Made by a program: the position numbers and the translations under genes. The notes below the pieces were generated by a model. It was not told the origin of the DNA and did not search any database. It saw nothing but the letters and a program-made list of their open reading frames with translations. Positions 45,174-53,379 of a stretch of 64,000 bases of DNA are shown here, piece by piece. Numbering within the stretch: position 1 is the first letter of the stretch; each line of letters starts with the position of its first letter. The DNA is from Pseudolabrys sp. Root1462 (GTDB taxonomy: Bacteria; Pseudomonadota; Alphaproteobacteria; Rhizobiales; Xanthobacteraceae), in assembly GCF_001426945.1 (NCBI RefSeq), contig NZ_LMFS01000001.1, positions 3,135,916-3,199,915 on the forward strand, in the 5' to 3' direction.

Positions 45174-46193
45174 ATGCCCGCCTCCGCTCGAACCCATGCC
45201 ATCGACCTCGCCAACGGACATCCGGCAACCGGCATCGTCTGGGCGTTTCGCTTCGCCGCCGACGGCACGGCCGAGCGCATCGCCAATGACAAGGTCGATG
45301 AGTCGTTGCGCGCGCCGGGCGACACCTGGATCTGGGTGCATCTGGCGCTGGCCGACAATCGCTGTCGCGGCTGGATCGCGCAGCACGCACCGATCTCGGA
45401 ATTGGCGCGCGAAGTATTGGCCTCGCCGGAAAAGCATCTGCGCCTCGACGTACTCGGCGATGAGATCGTCGGCGTCGTGCCGGACCTGCAGCAGGACTTT
45501 GTCGAGACCGGCGAAGATCTGGTCCGGCTGCGTTTCGTCATGACCGACCGCATGATGATCACGGCGCGCCAGCACCCGGTCCATTCGGTCGAACACGTCC
45601 GTCGCGCCATCGAAAGCGGCAAGCGCTTTCCCAGCGTTGTGTCGTTCCTCGACGCCATCATCGATCATTTCGCCGACGCCATCGCGCAGATGGGCGAGGC
45701 GCTTGGCGGCGAACTCGACGTCATCGAGGAAAACGTCATGCGGGACGAGCCGGCCGACGAGCAGCGCCGCGTCGGCAAGGTGCGCCTGCAGGCCGCCCGG
45801 GTCCACCGGCAACTGGCCCAGCTCAAGGCCATGTTCGCCCGGCTCGAGCCGCGGCTCGCCGCGCACAATAAACAGGCTGCCGAGGCTGTCGGCGCGCTGG
45901 CGCACAAGCTCGAGGCCATCGACCACGAGATCGGCTCGATCTACGAGCGCTCCCGCCTGCTGCTCGACGAAGCCGCAGCCAAGGTCAGCGCCATCACCAA
46001 CAAGCGGCTGTTCACGCTGTCGATCCTGACCGCCTGCCTGCTGCCGCCGACGCTGGTCACCGGCTTCTTCGGCATGAACACCAAGGACATGCCGTTTCAG
46101 AACACCGATGGCGGCACATGGATGGCCCTGCTCGTCGCATTTGCTGCAGGTGCGATAAGCTTTTGGGCGCTGCGGAAAATGCGCGCTTTGTAA
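45174..46193 (+). CDS. zntB: Zinc transporter ZntB / CorA family
   Basis: A 339-residue CorA-superfamily channel: a large cytosolic N-terminal domain (WIWVHLALADNRCRGWI), a long helical stalk (about 170-275) and two C-terminal helices. The loop after the first helix has the signature GMN (LLPPTLVTGFFGMNTKDMPF). ZntB transports zinc; related CorA proteins move magnesium. The start at 45174 was chosen over a GTG at 45147. Confidence 0.88.
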   Translation: MPASARTHAIDLANGHPATGIVWAFRFAADGTAERIANDKVDESLRAPGDTWIWVHLALADNRCRGWIAQHAPISELAREVLASPEKHLRLDVLGDEIVGVVPDLQQDFVETGEDLVRLRFVMTDRMMITARQHPVHSVEHVRRAIESGKRFPSVVSFLDAIIDHFADAIAQMGEALGGELDVIEENVMRDEPADEQRRVGKVRLQAARVHRQLAQLKAMFARLEPRLAAHNKQAAEAVGALAHKLEAIDHEIGSIYERSRLLLDEAAAKVSAITNKRLFTLSILTACLLPPTLVTGFFGMNTKDMPFQNTDGGTWMALLVAFAAGAISFWALRKMRAL

Positions 46194-46311
46194 GCGCACC
46201 AACGTCGCCTTGTCGCGGCGTACTTCTCCCCATTCGGTTTGACAAGCCGCGGCCAGCGCCACTACGCTGCCTGCAATAACAAGTCGTCATACGTCATACA
46301 GGGAGGAGAAT

Positions 46312-47286
46312 ATGAACAGGCTTTGCATCCTGGCAGCAGCGGCTGTGTTCGCGACCACGGCCGCGCACGCGCAACAAATCGTCACCAAATACTCCGGCAT
46401 CCAGCCGAACGATCACCCCGCCAGCTACACCGAAGAATATTTCGCGCAGGAAGTCGGCCTTCTCACCAAAGGCGCGATCAAGATCGAAGTCTATCACAAC
46501 ACCCAGCTCGGCGACGCCGTCGCCAACGTGCAGAGCATCCGCAACGGCACCATCGGCTTCACCACGGTTTCGGCGTCGAACCTGAACCAGGTCGTGCCGG
46601 CGATGGACATGTATTCGTTGCCGTTCCTGTTCAAGAATGCCGACCATTTCTGGTGGTTCCTGGCGCAGCCGGAAGCCGCCGAACTGGCCAAGCCTCTGGA
46701 AGCCAAAGGCATCAAGCTGCTCGGCTATCTCGACTCCGGCGCGCGCAACTTCTTCACCGACAAGGAAGTGAAGACGCCCGACGACCTCAAGGGCGCCAAG
46801 ATCCGCGTCATGGCCTCGCCCGTGATGGTCAACACCATGAAGGCGCTGGGCGCGACCGGCGTGCCGGTGGCGTGGTCCGAACTCTACACCGCGCTGCAGA
46901 CCGGCGTGGTCGACGGCGCCGAGAACAACCACCCGTCCGTCGTCGCCAAGAAATTCTACGAAGTGTCGAAATACTACACGCTCGACGAACACATGCGCAT
47001 TCCGGACGTCATGGTCATGTCGATGAAGTTGTGGAGCCAGCTCAACCCCGACCAGCAGAAGGCCGTGGTCGAGGCCGGCGCGCGCGCCCAGGCCTATATG
47101 CGCGGCGCCTGGCACGTCTCGGAAGTCAAGGACCTCGCCGAGCTCAAGGGCAAATTCAAGGGCATCAACACCGTGGACAAGGCGCCCTTCGTCAAGGCGG
47201 TCGGCCCGATGGTGCAGGAAGAAGCCAAGCGCCTCGGCGTCGAGAAGACCGTCGCCTTCATCATCGACAGTCAGAAGAAATTCTGA
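46312..47286 (+). CDS. TRAP transporter substrate-binding protein (DctP family)
   Basis: A 324-residue periplasmic binding protein with signal peptide MNRLCILAAAAVFATTAAHA. The mature start is QQIVTKYSGIQPNDHPASYT. DctP motifs include IKIEVYHNTQLGDAVANVQS and WSELYTALQTGVVDGAENNH, and KGAKIRVMAS carries the ligand Arg. GGGAGGAG lies just before the ATG, a very strong ribosome binding site. First gene of a three-gene TRAP operon. Confidence 0.93.
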   Translation: MNRLCILAAAAVFATTAAHAQQIVTKYSGIQPNDHPASYTEEYFAQEVGLLTKGAIKIEVYHNTQLGDAVANVQSIRNGTIGFTTVSASNLNQVVPAMDMYSLPFLFKNADHFWWFLAQPEAAELAKPLEAKGIKLLGYLDSGARNFFTDKEVKTPDDLKGAKIRVMASPVMVNTMKALGATGVPVAWSELYTALQTGVVDGAENNHPSVVAKKFYEVSKYYTLDEHMRIPDVMVMSMKLWSQLNPDQQKAVVEAGARAQAYMRGAWHVSEVKDLAELKGKFKGINTVDKAPFVKAVGPMVQEEAKRLGVEKTVAFIIDSQKKF

Positions 47287-47310
47287 AGGTCGCCTGACGG
47301 CCATCATCGC

Positions 47311-47344
47311 AAGGGGCGGCGGACACCCGCCGCCCCTTCTTGTT
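47311..47344 (+). terminator. Strong hairpin between dctP-like and dctQ-like genes
   Basis: A 12 bp perfect stem, AAGGGGCGGCGG (47311-47322) with CCGCCGCCCCTT (47327-47338), has loop ACAC and is followed by CTTGTT. It is a partial terminator or 3' stabiliser inside the operon. Confidence 0.7.
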
Positions 47345-47355
47345 CGGGGGGATCC

Positions 47356-47898
47356 GTGGATACTTTCTATCACCTGTTCGATCGCTTCATCGTGCTCGTC
47401 GCCGCGCTGGTGCGAATGGTCTGCATCGTGCTGGCCATGGCTTTGTTCCTGATCATCATCGCCGCGGTCGTGTTCCGCTACGGCTTCGGCCAGGCGGTGT
47501 CGTGGACCGAGGAAGTGCCGCGCTATCTCCTGATCTGGATCTCGTTCCTTGCAGCGGCCAGTTGCGTGCTGCGCCGCGAGCATGTCGGCTTCGACGTGCT
47601 GTTCTACGCGCTGCCGAAGGGCCCGCGCAAAGCGCTTGGCATTTTCCTCAGCCTTCTCATCTTCGGTTTCGGTTGGGTGATCTTCCGCTACGGCATCGTC
47701 TTCGTGCAGGATTTCGGCTCCGACCTGATGGAGACGATCCCCTATACGAACTATTGGTATTACCCGGCGATGCCGATCTCGGGTTTCCTGATCATGCTGT
47801 TCACGGTCAAGATCATGATCGATGAATGGCGCAGCGAGGATGCGGGCGCGCTCGCCGGCTCCTCGGTCGAAACCGTGGGCATGGAGCAGGAGCGATGA
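47356..47898 (+). CDS. TRAP transporter small permease (DctQ family)
   Basis: A 180-residue protein with four hydrophobic helices. YGFGQAVSWTEEVPRYLLIW and ISFLAAASCVLRREHVGFDV are the hallmark DctQ segments. A GTG start at 47356 is preceded by GGGGGGA. It overlaps the large permease gene by four bases (ATGA). It pairs with the next gene in the membrane. Confidence 0.9.
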   Translation: MDTFYHLFDRFIVLVAALVRMVCIVLAMALFLIIIAAVVFRYGFGQAVSWTEEVPRYLLIWISFLAAASCVLRREHVGFDVLFYALPKGPRKALGIFLSLLIFGFGWVIFRYGIVFVQDFGSDLMETIPYTNYWYYPAMPISGFLIMLFTVKIMIDEWRSEDAGALAGSSVETVGMEQER

Positions 47899-49184
47899 CC
47901 CTCATCATCCTCGGCCTCGCCTTCCTGATGCTGACTCTCATCGGCCTGCCGATCTCGTTCGCGGTCGGTGTCTCGTCGGTGATCGGGACTTTCCTGCTGC
48001 CCGGTGTCGACAACGCCACCATCGTTCAGCGGATGCTCACTGCGATTAATACCTTCCCGCTGCTGGCGGTGATCTTCTTCGTGTTCGCCGGTGTGCTGAT
48101 GGCGAAGGGCGGCATCGCCCGTCGCCTCGTCATGATGGCCGAAGTGCTGGTCGGCTGGCTGCCCGGCAGCCTGGCCCAGATCGTTGTCGTAGCGTCGATG
48201 TTCTTCGGCGGCGTTACCGGCTCTGCGGTCGCCGAAGTGTCCTCGATCGGCGCCATGATGATCCCGGCGATGGAGAAGGACGGCTATTCCCGCCGCTTTG
48301 CCACCGCCATCGTGCTGATGGCCGCAACCATGGGCCCGATCATCCCGCCGTCGATCGGCATGATCGTGTTCGCCCATGTCGCCGGCAACGTCTCGATCGC
48401 CGCATTGTTTCTGGCCGGCGTTGTCCCCGGCGTGCTGATCGGCGTGTCGCTGATGGCCGCGTCCTTCGTCCACGGCAAGCTGTATCACCGCAAGGAATTG
48501 CCGGTCATTCCGCTGCGCCAGAAGATCATCCGCGTCATCGACGGCGCCGCCGGCGTGTTCACAATGGTGATCATCCTCGGCGGCATCATCTCCGGCGTGT
48601 TCACGGCGACCGAAGCCGGTGCCGCCGCTTCGGTCTATGCGCTGATCCTGACGGTGTTCGTTTACAAGGAAATCAAGATTTCGGAACTGCCCGAGATCAT
48701 GTGGGAATGCTGCCTGACCAACGCCGTGGTGATGCTGCTGATCGCCACCTGCTCGGTGTTCTCGTGGATTCTCACCTACGAGAATCTGCCGACCCTGCTG
48801 GCGGACAATTTCTTCAACCTGATCCAGACCAAGTGGGCGTTCCTGCTGCTGCTCAACCTGTTCCTGCTGGTTGTCGGCATGTTCATCGACATGACGCCGG
48901 CGCTGATCATGCTGGTGCCGATGCTGATGCCGCTGGCCGCCAAATTCGGCATCGACCTCATCCATCTCGGCCTGATCATGGTCATCAACCTGTCCTTCGG
49001 ACTGACCACACCGCCGGTCGGCACGGCATTGTTCGTGGCGCTGAAAGTCGGCAGGATATCCATGGAGAAGCTGCTGCCCCCGCTGCTGCCTCTCCTCGCC
49101 TGCATGCTGGTGGTGCTGTTCTTCGTCACCTATGTGCCGGAATCCTATGCCTGGCTGCCGCGCACCTTCGGGCTCATGAAGTAA
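47895..49184 (+). CDS. TRAP transporter large permease (DctM family)
   Basis: A 429-residue membrane protein with about 12-13 helices. DctM motifs are FLMLTLIGLPISFAVGVSSV, PLLAVIFFVFAGVLMAKGGI, MGPIIPPSIGMIVFAHVAG and GLTTPPVGTALFVAL. It is the main ion-coupled translocator for an organic anion. AGGAG lies upstream of the ATG at 47895. It is followed by a monooxygenase-fold gene 22 bases downstream that may belong to the same operon. Confidence 0.93.
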   Translation: MTLIILGLAFLMLTLIGLPISFAVGVSSVIGTFLLPGVDNATIVQRMLTAINTFPLLAVIFFVFAGVLMAKGGIARRLVMMAEVLVGWLPGSLAQIVVVASMFFGGVTGSAVAEVSSIGAMMIPAMEKDGYSRRFATAIVLMAATMGPIIPPSIGMIVFAHVAGNVSIAALFLAGVVPGVLIGVSLMAASFVHGKLYHRKELPVIPLRQKIIRVIDGAAGVFTMVIILGGIISGVFTATEAGAAASVYALILTVFVYKEIKISELPEIMWECCLTNAVVMLLIATCSVFSWILTYENLPTLLADNFFNLIQTKWAFLLLLNLFLLVVGMFIDMTPALIMLVPMLMPLAAKFGIDLIHLGLIMVINLSFGLTTPPVGTALFVALKVGRISMEKLLPPLLPLLACMLVVLFFVTYVPESYAWLPRTFGLMK

Positions 49185-49206
49185 GAATCACGAACGAGGA
49201 CATGGA

Positions 49207-49509
49207 ATGTCAGTCACTGAAATCGCCCAGATCGAGATCAAGCCCGGCATGGAGGCCGAGTTCGAGGCCGGCGTCGGCAAGGCCGCGCCGGTGTTCAAGC
49301 GCGCCAAAGGCTGCGAAGCGATGCGGCTCGAGCGCTCGGTCGAGAAGCCGTCGCGCTATCGCCTCTTCGTGAAATGGGCGACGTTGGAGAACCACACCGT
49401 CGATTTCCGCGGCTCGCCCGATTTCCAGGAGTGGCGCAAGCTGGTCGGCCATTGCTTCGCCGCGCCGCCGGAGGTGGAGCACACCCAGGAAGCGGTGAAG
49501 GGGTTCTAG
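49207..49509 (+). CDS. Antibiotic biosynthesis monooxygenase (ABM)-fold protein
   Basis: A 100-residue dimeric alpha-beta barrel-type protein, starting MSVTEIAQIEIKPGMEAEFE, with RSVEKPSRYRLFVKWATLEN and VDFRGSPDFQEWRKLVGH. ABM domains bind or oxidise small aromatic or haem-like ligands. Probably in the TRAP operon. Its stop overlaps the convergent DUF1272 gene by four bases. A decayed copy of this gene lies at about 49795-50018. Confidence 0.85.
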   Translation: MSVTEIAQIEIKPGMEAEFEAGVGKAAPVFKRAKGCEAMRLERSVEKPSRYRLFVKWATLENHTVDFRGSPDFQEWRKLVGHCFAAPPEVEHTQEAVKGF

Positions 49510-49754
49510 GCCGCCTGTCCGCAACCCTGCGGCTTGAACACCCGCTCCTGCTGCGGCGGATATTTCGCGAGCTTGCCGGCCGGACGCACCGGACGGCGCT
49601 CGAGATTGCCGCCGCAGTTCGGGCAGACGCCGTGCAGCCGCGTCTCGACGCAATCGTGGCAGAACGTGCACTCGAAGGTGCAGATCATGGCGTCCGTCGC
49701 TTCCGGCGGCAGATCCTTGTCGCAGCATTCGCAGTTCGGGCGCAGAGCCAGCAT
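49506..49754 (-). CDS. DUF1272 zinc-ribbon-like protein
   Basis: An 82-residue protein matching DUF1272. It starts MLALRPNCECCDKDLPPEAT, followed by CTFECTFCHDCVETRLHGVC and PNCGGNLERRP. Cysteine pairs indicate zinc binding. Function unknown. The start at 49754 is the family start and has GGAGG nearby. It sits between the ABM gene and its degenerate copy, on the opposite strand. Confidence 0.9.
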   Translation of the reverse strand: MLALRPNCECCDKDLPPEATDAMICTFECTFCHDCVETRLHGVCPNCGGNLERRPVRPAGKLAKYPPQQERVFKPQGCGQAA

Positions 49755-49794
49755 GGCGGCCTCCTCCGTTCGACGGACACGAGTGTGGCCGCGC

Positions 49795-50018
49795 ATGCGG
49801 CGCCGTTCAAGCGCGGCTAGGCTGTGAGGCGATGCGGCTCGAGCGCTCGGTCAAAAAGCCGCAGCGCTACCGACGGTTCGTGCAATGGGACACGGTCGAG
49901 AACCACAAGGTCGACTTCCGCGGCTCCGCCGACTTCCAGAATGGCGCAGTTGCTCGGCCACCGCTTCGCTTCGCCGCCGGACGTCGAGCACGTGGCTGAG
50001 GTGCTGCAGGGGTTTCAG
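49795..50018 (+). pseudogene. Degenerate second copy of the ABM-fold gene
   Basis: Reading from 49820, GCEAMRLERSVKKPQRYRRF, VQWDTVENHKVDFRGSADFQ closely matches the intact gene's residues 35-75. A frame shift follows, then MAQLLGHRFASPPDVEHVAE, VLQGF matches its C-terminus. Against the intact gene, at least three one-base deletions are apparent (near 49819, 49941 and 49950), and the first 28 or so codons are absent. It is therefore a broken tandem duplicate. Confidence 0.8.
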
Positions 50019-50150
50019 GCACAAGCCTCCCCTAAAATTCGAGCAAATCCGCTAAGGCTTTTCTCACCGCAACCCCGCGACCCCGCCGGTTGTTAAGGCT
50101 TCCGGCAATGCCGCCGCGGCTAAATGGGCCTCTGCATCGGGGGCGGCTCC

Positions 50151-50771
50151 ATGGGCTTCTTGTCGCGCGGCATGTTCGTGGTTGCCGGGGTCATCGTCGG
50201 CTCCACCTGTATTAATTATCTGGTCGCCGGCGAAACCGTCAGTCTGCACTGGCCGAACGGTCGGCTGGGAAGCTGGCGCGAGGCCAAAGTGCGCCCGGCC
50301 TGCTACGCCGCGCTCAATTTTCCGAAACGCGATCGCGATAATCCGACGCTGCCTTATGGGCAGCACCGCATCGCCTGGCGCGACTTCGACCGCATGGTCG
50401 ACATGACCGCGGCGCTGCATTGCTATGTCGTGACCCAGCAGAACGCCGTCTGCGAGCCCGACAACCGCGCCTATGTGGTCGATTATATCGGCAAGTATTT
50501 CGCCAAACGCGACGCAATGCTCGAGATCGCCAAGCGCTACGGCGGCGGCGAGGAAAAAATCGTTCGGGATTTGTGGGATGCCGCCAATAACCGCGCCATC
50601 ATGAGCGCGCTCGAGATGCACATCAAATATGGCCGTCTGCGTAAATCCGACTTCGGCTGGAGCGCGCCGGAATTGCTTAAAGGCGCCCTCGACAAATATT
50701 CCGACGCGCCCGATCAGTGCGACAAATCGCGGCCTTGGGTCGCCGTCAAAATTCCGGTGGAGCGCTCATAA
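50151..50771 (+). CDS. Unrecognised membrane-anchored envelope protein (paralogue A of a tandem family)
   Basis: A 206-residue protein. One N-terminal hydrophobic helix (GMFVVAGVIVGSTCINYLVA) acts as signal anchor. The remaining domain is predicted to be periplasmic, with ALHCYVVTQQNAVCEPDNRA near 90-108 and a C-terminal helical block (ALEMHIKYGRLRKSDFGWSA, then PELLKGAL) ending with an isolated Cys near 193. Those segments recur in the proteins at 50938 and 51524. The ATG at 50151 has GGGGGC upstream; an alternative is at 50124. It shares one base with the next gene. No known domain recognised. Confidence 0.65.
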   Translation: MGFLSRGMFVVAGVIVGSTCINYLVAGETVSLHWPNGRLGSWREAKVRPACYAALNFPKRDRDNPTLPYGQHRIAWRDFDRMVDMTAALHCYVVTQQNAVCEPDNRAYVVDYIGKYFAKRDAMLEIAKRYGGGEEKIVRDLWDAANNRAIMSALEMHIKYGRLRKSDFGWSAPELLKGALDKYSDAPDQCDKSRPWVAVKIPVERS

Positions 50772-50938
50772 TGACGCCTACCGGCGAATTCGGCAAACGG
50801 GGCTTTCATCCGCAAGGCTCGCGCCGGCCGGCTAAGCCGGCGGAGACCGGCAAGATGCGTCCTCTCGTCATTGGCATTGTCATCGGCGTTGTCGCCACTC
50901 CGCTTACGTTGTCGTCAGTCTCGTCCGCTCGCCCGTGA
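50771..50938 (+). CDS. 55-residue single-span membrane protein, possibly the detached anchor of the next gene
   Basis: It starts MTPTGEFGKRGFHPQGSRRP, followed by a basic segment and one hydrophobic helix (MRPLVIGIVIGVVATPLTLS), then stops. It overlaps the upstream gene by one base (TAATG) and the downstream gene by one base (TGATG). In the next gene's frame the bases 50905-50937 read YVVVSLVRSPV, which would smoothly extend the helix. A single lost base near 50903 could have split one signal-anchored protein into two. Either a real small protein or a frameshift product. Confidence 0.5.
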   Translation: MTPTGEFGKRGFHPQGSRRPAKPAETGKMRPLVIGIVIGVVATPLTLSSVSSARP

Positions 50939-51516
50939 TGCCGCTGCTGATGGCCGAACTCAAACTCGCGCATAACAGCATCGATTTCTCCGGCACGCGC
51001 ATCGGACGTTCGTCCACCGCACCGGCGTTGCCGCTATGCGTGACCAAGAACATGGTCGGTGTCGATGAGAGCATCGAAGTAACGCCTGACATCCTGCTGA
51101 CCGCGCTGAAAGGCGACCCACGCGACCGCGTCACGCGAGAGCCCGGCACGCCACGCGAACACGCGGTCATCGAGCTGGCGCAGATGTGGGGCGACGTCGC
51201 CGACTGCGTCTATCATCAGAACACATTCCGCCTGTGCGACATCGACAACCGCGCCCTCGCGGTCGAAGCCGGCAGCATCTTCATCCGCCAGTCAGACACG
51301 ATCGCCGCTCAGCCGCCGGCGACTTATGCCGCCCAGCCCGGCGAAATCCAGGCCCTGCAATCGGTTCGCGGCCGCGTGCTGGCGGCCATGCAAAACCAGG
51401 TGCAGAACGGCGTGCTGATCGCGGCCGATTTTCCCTCGTCGTTCGCGCCGCCGGCGGTGCGCAAAATGCTGAACGAAACCGAGACGCTGCACAACGCATG
51501 CGCGACGAACAAATAG
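50938..51516 (+). CDS. Unrecognised protein (paralogue B of a tandem family), lacks its own anchor
   Basis: A 192-residue protein starting MPLLMAELKLAHNSIDFSGT, without an obvious signal peptide. By eye it aligns with the protein at 50151: DCVYHQNTFRLCDIDNRALA corresponds to HCYVVTQQNAVCEPDNRAYV, and VQNGVLIAADFPSSFAPPAV corresponds to IKYGRLRKSDFGWSAPELL, each with a terminal Cys. Relatives being anchored suggests its anchor is the 55-residue upstream peptide. The ATG overlaps the previous stop; a GTG at 50935 is adjacent. Confidence 0.6.
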   Translation: MPLLMAELKLAHNSIDFSGTRIGRSSTAPALPLCVTKNMVGVDESIEVTPDILLTALKGDPRDRVTREPGTPREHAVIELAQMWGDVADCVYHQNTFRLCDIDNRALAVEAGSIFIRQSDTIAAQPPATYAAQPGEIQALQSVRGRVLAAMQNQVQNGVLIAADFPSSFAPPAVRKMLNETETLHNACATNK

Positions 51517-51523
51517 GCGCATC

Positions 51524-52099
51524 ATGGACGTCATCAAGACCTACATTATTCCGGGCTTCGTCATCCTCGGCCTGCTGCTGATCTGGAATATGAGTCAGCC
51601 CGGCATACCCGGTGTTCGGCCACTTGAACCCTCCGACAGCATCCCGACCTTCCATGCGGTGCAGGCTGACTTGGCGCGCGGCTCGAAGAACCTGCCGCAA
51701 GAAGCTTTGGGCGACGGCGTGCCGCCGAACAATGCAAACGAAAACATTCACCAACGAAGCCGCGAAAGCACCCGCAAGTCGACCATGAAGAACCTCGAAA
51801 TGGCATGGAGCACCTTCTGCACCGACGCGGGACGCCAGCAGCTTGCACGAGCGCTTGACTATTATTTCGGACAGAGCGGCAATCAGATCGAGAGCTATTC
51901 CAAGCGTTGGGGCAAGGAAGGCCGCGACTACATCACGGCGCAATGGTCGACCACAGACGACCGCCGCATCGCGCGGCTGGTGTCCGAAACCTATGAGCGC
52001 GGCTATCTCGACCTGTCGACCCTCAGCCGCACCACTGCTGCACGCATCGCGCCACTTGTGAAGGACGTGCGCGTGCAAGGCCAGCCGTGTAAGGGCTGA
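51524..52099 (+). CDS. Unrecognised membrane-anchored protein (paralogue C of a tandem family)
   Basis: A 191-residue protein. An N-terminal anchor (YIIPGFVILGLLLIWNMS) is followed by a low-complexity linker, then a domain with FCTDAGRQQLARALDYYFGQ and a C-terminal block (RIARLVSETYERGYLDLSTL, then SRTTAARIAPLV) ending in a lone Cys near 189. The spacing of the first Cys, the aromatic helix, a small-x-Trp segment and the last Cys matches the protein at 50151. It lies seven bases after paralogue B, so all four genes form one operon. Function unknown. Confidence 0.62.
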   Translation: MDVIKTYIIPGFVILGLLLIWNMSQPGIPGVRPLEPSDSIPTFHAVQADLARGSKNLPQEALGDGVPPNNANENIHQRSRESTRKSTMKNLEMAWSTFCTDAGRQQLARALDYYFGQSGNQIESYSKRWGKEGRDYITAQWSTTDDRRIARLVSETYERGYLDLSTLSRTTAARIAPLVKDVRVQGQPCKG

Positions 52100-52117
52100 T
52101 CTGAAGATTGATCGTCG

Positions 52118-53374
52118 CTAAGCAACCAACCCATCCATCGGCTTGACCACTTCGCTGCCGGGGAACACGTCGCGCGCCAGCGCTTTCTCGTCGGCGCGCA
52201 GATGGTCGCGCAGCAGGCCCTTGAGCACGGCGCGTAAATCCGTGGTCGGCTTCAAATCGCGCGCCTGATACAGCGCCTGCTCGCTCAACCCCGGCCAGTC
52301 GGCGATGACGCGGCCGCCTTTCAGCGCGCCGCCGGCGAGCAGCGCCACCGTCGCGGTGCCATGGTCGGTGCCGTCGGTGCCGTTGATCCGCGCGGTGCGG
52401 CCGAATTCGGTGGCCACCACCACGACGGTCTCCTTCCAGGCGCCGCCCATGTTGCTCTCCATCGCGCCGAACGCGCCGTCGAGCGCACCGAGCAGCGCCG
52501 ACAGCCGGCCGTGATCGGCGCCTTCGTTGGCGTGCGTATCCCAGCCGTCGAAGGCCAGCGCACCGACGCGCGGGCCTTCCGGCCGCGCCATGAATTTCGC
52601 CGCGGCGCCGGCCGCTTCGGCAAAATAGGCTCGCACCGCCGCACCCGGCACGCCGGGCGTCGCCGCGATCTTCTTCGGTGACATGCCGTTCATGTCGCCC
52701 TGCGCGATCGCGGCCAGTGCGCCGCGCTCTTCCAGCGCCTTGGCCAGCGCCGGATCGGTGTGGCGATAAAGATCGATCAGCCGGCTCATGGTGTCGTTGC
52801 TCGCCGGCGGCAATTTCGATGGCGTCCATGACATCACCGGCGCCTTGCCGCGCGCCACCAGGGGCGTGATCGGCCCGACGGCAAAAGCCTGCCGCGCCGC
52901 GACGCGGTCGGCCGGCTGCAGCACCGACCAGGCGCGGTTGAGCCAGCCACTGTCGCTGCCGCCCGGCGTGACGATGCCGCTCTCCAGCACGTCCTGGCCG
53001 TCGAAATGCGATCGTTCGCGATACGGCGTCGCGACGGCGTGCACGACCGCCGCCTGCTTGGCCTGATAAAGCCGGTGGAAATTCGGCATCGCCGGATTGA
53101 GCGCGAAGAAATTATCGAGCGGCAGCGCCGCGAATTCGCCGTCGGCGCGCAGACCCTTGTCGCCGCGCAGCCGCACCCAGTCAGGATCGCCGACCGGCGC
53201 CACCGCGGCGAGGCCATCGAGCGCGCCGCGCAGGATGACGACCAGCAGCCGCGGATCGCGGCCTTCGGCCTGGGCCAGTTTCGGCATATAGGCCCAGGCG
53301 AATAGCGCGCCGGCGCCGAGCATCAATTCGCGGCGTGTCGCCAGATGCGGTGAGAAGCGATTGTCGGTGCTCAT
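52118..53374 (-). CDS. DUF1501 family exported protein
   Basis: A 418-residue protein with a twin-arginine-like signal (LATRRELMLGAGALFAWAYM). DUF1501 motifs are LLVVILRGALDGLAAVAPVG, HFDGQDVLESG, FDGWDTHANEG and VVVATEFGRTARINGTDGTD, HGTA, resembling alkaline phosphatase-superfamily metal ligands. It is paired with the DUF1800 gene five bases upstream in the same operon, the usual arrangement. Catalytic activity not known. Confidence 0.9.
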   Translation of the reverse strand: MSTDNRFSPHLATRRELMLGAGALFAWAYMPKLAQAEGRDPRLLVVILRGALDGLAAVAPVGDPDWVRLRGDKGLRADGEFAALPLDNFFALNPAMPNFHRLYQAKQAAVVHAVATPYRERSHFDGQDVLESGIVTPGGSDSGWLNRAWSVLQPADRVAARQAFAVGPITPLVARGKAPVMSWTPSKLPPASNDTMSRLIDLYRHTDPALAKALEERGALAAIAQGDMNGMSPKKIAATPGVPGAAVRAYFAEAAGAAAKFMARPEGPRVGALAFDGWDTHANEGADHGRLSALLGALDGAFGAMESNMGGAWKETVVVVATEFGRTARINGTDGTDHGTATVALLAGGALKGGRVIADWPGLSEQALYQARDLKPTTDLRAVLKGLLRDHLRADEKALARDVFPGSEVVKPMDGLVA

Positions 53375-53379
53375 GCCAT

